In this document: positions 63,186 to 64,000 of the stretch, one piece after another | How positions within the stretch are numbered: position 1 is the first letter of the stretch | How the letters are laid out: each line of letters starts with the position of its first letter | From: Endosaccharibacter trunci | Lineage (GTDB): Bacteria > Pseudomonadota > Alphaproteobacteria > Acetobacterales > Acetobacteraceae | DNA length: 64,000 nucleotides | Reading direction: 5' to 3' | Assembly: GCA_024515975.1 (NCBI GenBank) | Contig: JAMSKV010000001.1 | Location: forward strand, 248,001-312,000 | Position numbers and translations under genes: made by a program | Notes under the pieces: model-generated | What the model was told of the DNA's origin: nothing | Database searches by the model: none | Seen by the model: the letters and a program-made list of their open reading frames with translations, nothing else

Positions 63186-63943
63186 TCTCCGGCCGTCGGG
63201 TCGCCGTGGTTCTGCCGGCCTACAATGCGGCGCGCACGCTGGAACGCACCTGCGCGGAGATCCCCCGCGACGTCGTCGATGACGTGATCCTGTGCGACGA
63301 TGCCAGCCGGGACGAAACGGTGCGGATCGCCGAGGCGCTCGGCCTGCACGTGATCCGGCACGACCGCAATCGCGGCTATGGCGGCAACCAGAAGACCTGC
63401 TACGCTGCAGCCCTGGAGCGCGGCGCCGATATCGTGGTGATGCTGCACCCGGACTATCAATATACCCCGACCCTGGTGCCGGCGATGGCGGCGATGCTGG
63501 CCTCCGGACAGTATGACGGGGTTTTGGCGTCGCGCATTCTGGGCAAGGGCGCGCTCGCCGGCGGCATGCCGCGCTATAAATACGTCGCCAATCGCGTGCT
63601 GACGCTGACGCAGAACATCCTGATGGGCGCGAAGCTGTCCGAATATCACAGCGGCTATCGCGCCTGGAGCCGCGCGGTGCTGGAACGGCTTCCGCTTGAT
63701 CGCTGCTCGGACGATTTCGTGTTCGACAACCAGATGCTGGCCCAGGCGCTCGCGCTGGGTTTCCGGATCGGCGAGATTTCGTGCCCGACCAAGTATTTTG
63801 CGGAAGCGTCCTCGATCAATCTGAGGCGTTCGGTCGTCTATGGACTCGGCGTTCTCGAGACATCGGCCCGATACGGGCTGTATCGTTTCGGCCTTCGCCG
63901 CGATCGCCTGTTCAGCACGGACTCGTCTCAGAACACACCGTAG
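63182..63943 (+). CDS. Family 2 glycosyltransferase
   Basis: A 253-residue soluble GT2. VAVVLPAYNAARTLERT (residues 7-23), CDDASRDET, HDRNRGYGGNQKTCY and MLHPDYQYTP (acidic metal motif region) are followed by YHSGYRAWSRAVLE. The pattern is that of polyprenyl-phosphate or lipid-linked-sugar transferases without membrane helices. It may act on surface glycan together with the CapD and DegT genes. The ATG overlaps the MFS stop by 4 bases, so the two are co-translated. Confidence 0.88.
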   Translation: MISGRRVAVVLPAYNAARTLERTCAEIPRDVVDDVILCDDASRDETVRIAEALGLHVIRHDRNRGYGGNQKTCYAAALERGADIVVMLHPDYQYTPTLVPAMAAMLASGQYDGVLASRILGKGALAGGMPRYKYVANRVLTLTQNILMGAKLSEYHSGYRAWSRAVLERLPLDRCSDDFVFDNQMLAQALALGFRIGEISCPTKYFAEASSINLRRSVVYGLGVLETSARYGLYRFGLRRDRLFSTDSSQNTP

Positions 63944-63949
63944 CGCACG

Positions 63950-64000
63950 ATGACCGCTCTGATCGTTACCGCTACCGACAGAAGCGGAAACGAGGCAATG
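63950..64000 (+). CDS. Start of a gene cut by the window end
   Basis: The ATG at 63950 follows the GT2 stop by 6 bases and opens a frame running off the window (TALIVTATDRSGNEA). Only 17 codons are visible, too few to assign function. Confidence 0.3.
   Translation, partial: MTALIVTATDRSGNEAM

Noticed and set aside
1..64000. tRNA, rRNA, CRISPR arrays, insertion sequences and prophage genes
   Set aside because: None was seen: no cloverleaf-like sequence, regular spacer array, transposase, integrase or phage structural gene could be recognised by eye on either strand.

Overview
The window is high-GC DNA (roughly two thirds G+C by eye) from a Gram-negative, aerobic bacterium, most likely an alphaproteobacterium of the Acetobacteraceae type. 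The reasons are an oxygen-dependent cobalamin pathway (CobG, CobN), DUF1127 and DUF6481 small proteins, a long PutA, a CysNC fusion, a 7Fe ferredoxin FdxA and an OprB-type outer-membrane porin. The family assignment is inference from gene content; no rRNA or tRNA gene is present to confirm it.

Layout. 1-5.5 kb: the 3' part of a cardiolipin-synthase-like gene, then a tightly coupled minus-strand group (CysQ-like phosphatase, Sua5/TsaC, a coiled-coil membrane protein, a GlcD-type FAD oxidase, a MOSC protein). 5.8-8.1 kb: pepA, a histidine phosphatase and a DUF1127 gene. 8.3-24.2 kb: a large cobalamin (B12) block in alternating strand islands: cobB-cobT-cobS (-), cbiD (+), cobL-cobE-cobM (-), cobK (+), and DUF1636-cobW-cobN-cobG-cobH-cobI-cobJ (-), the last led by a clear cobalamin riboswitch. 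24.3-27.6 kb: cytochrome b561, a membrane glycosyltransferase and a periplasmic cyclophilin. 27.6-34.7 kb: cobU, then a possible metal-handling island (CsoR/RcnR-type regulator, divergent operator, NRAMP-family transporter, OprB-like porin), then cobO-cobQ. 35-41.7 kb: putA, a DnaJ/CbpM chaperone pair, small membrane proteins, fdxA and an S4 RNA-binding protein. 41.7-50 kb: a Suv3-like helicase, a second M17 aminopeptidase, a MarR regulator, a secreted protein and surface-glycan genes (MraY/WecA-like, CapD/FlaA1-like, DegT-like). 52-64 kb: DUF6481, two convergent SDR genes, cysD-cysNC, an EAL phosphodiesterase, an ABC-F protein, a GST, ndk, an MFS transporter and a GT2 glycosyltransferase.

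How the genes work together. Seventeen cobalamin-related genes cover most corrin-ring methylation, ring contraction, cobalt insertion (CobN only), amidation, adenosylation and lower-ligand attachment. CbiD stands where classical aerobic pathways use CobF. cobA, cobC/cobD and the two small cobaltochelatase subunits are not in the window. The cysD-cysNC pair and the distant CysQ-like gene belong to sulfate assimilation.

Most interesting points. (1) A CsoR/RcnR-family repressor that lacks the cysteine ligand typical of the family, with a 16-bp palindromic operator over its own start codon. It is divergent from an NRAMP protein whose canonical manganese ligands are replaced, and the set sits between cobalamin genes. 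(2) A dispersed intergenic hairpin repeat in three diverged copies. (3) A probable CTG start for cobQ, coupled to cobO. All rest on reading by eye; no database search was run.
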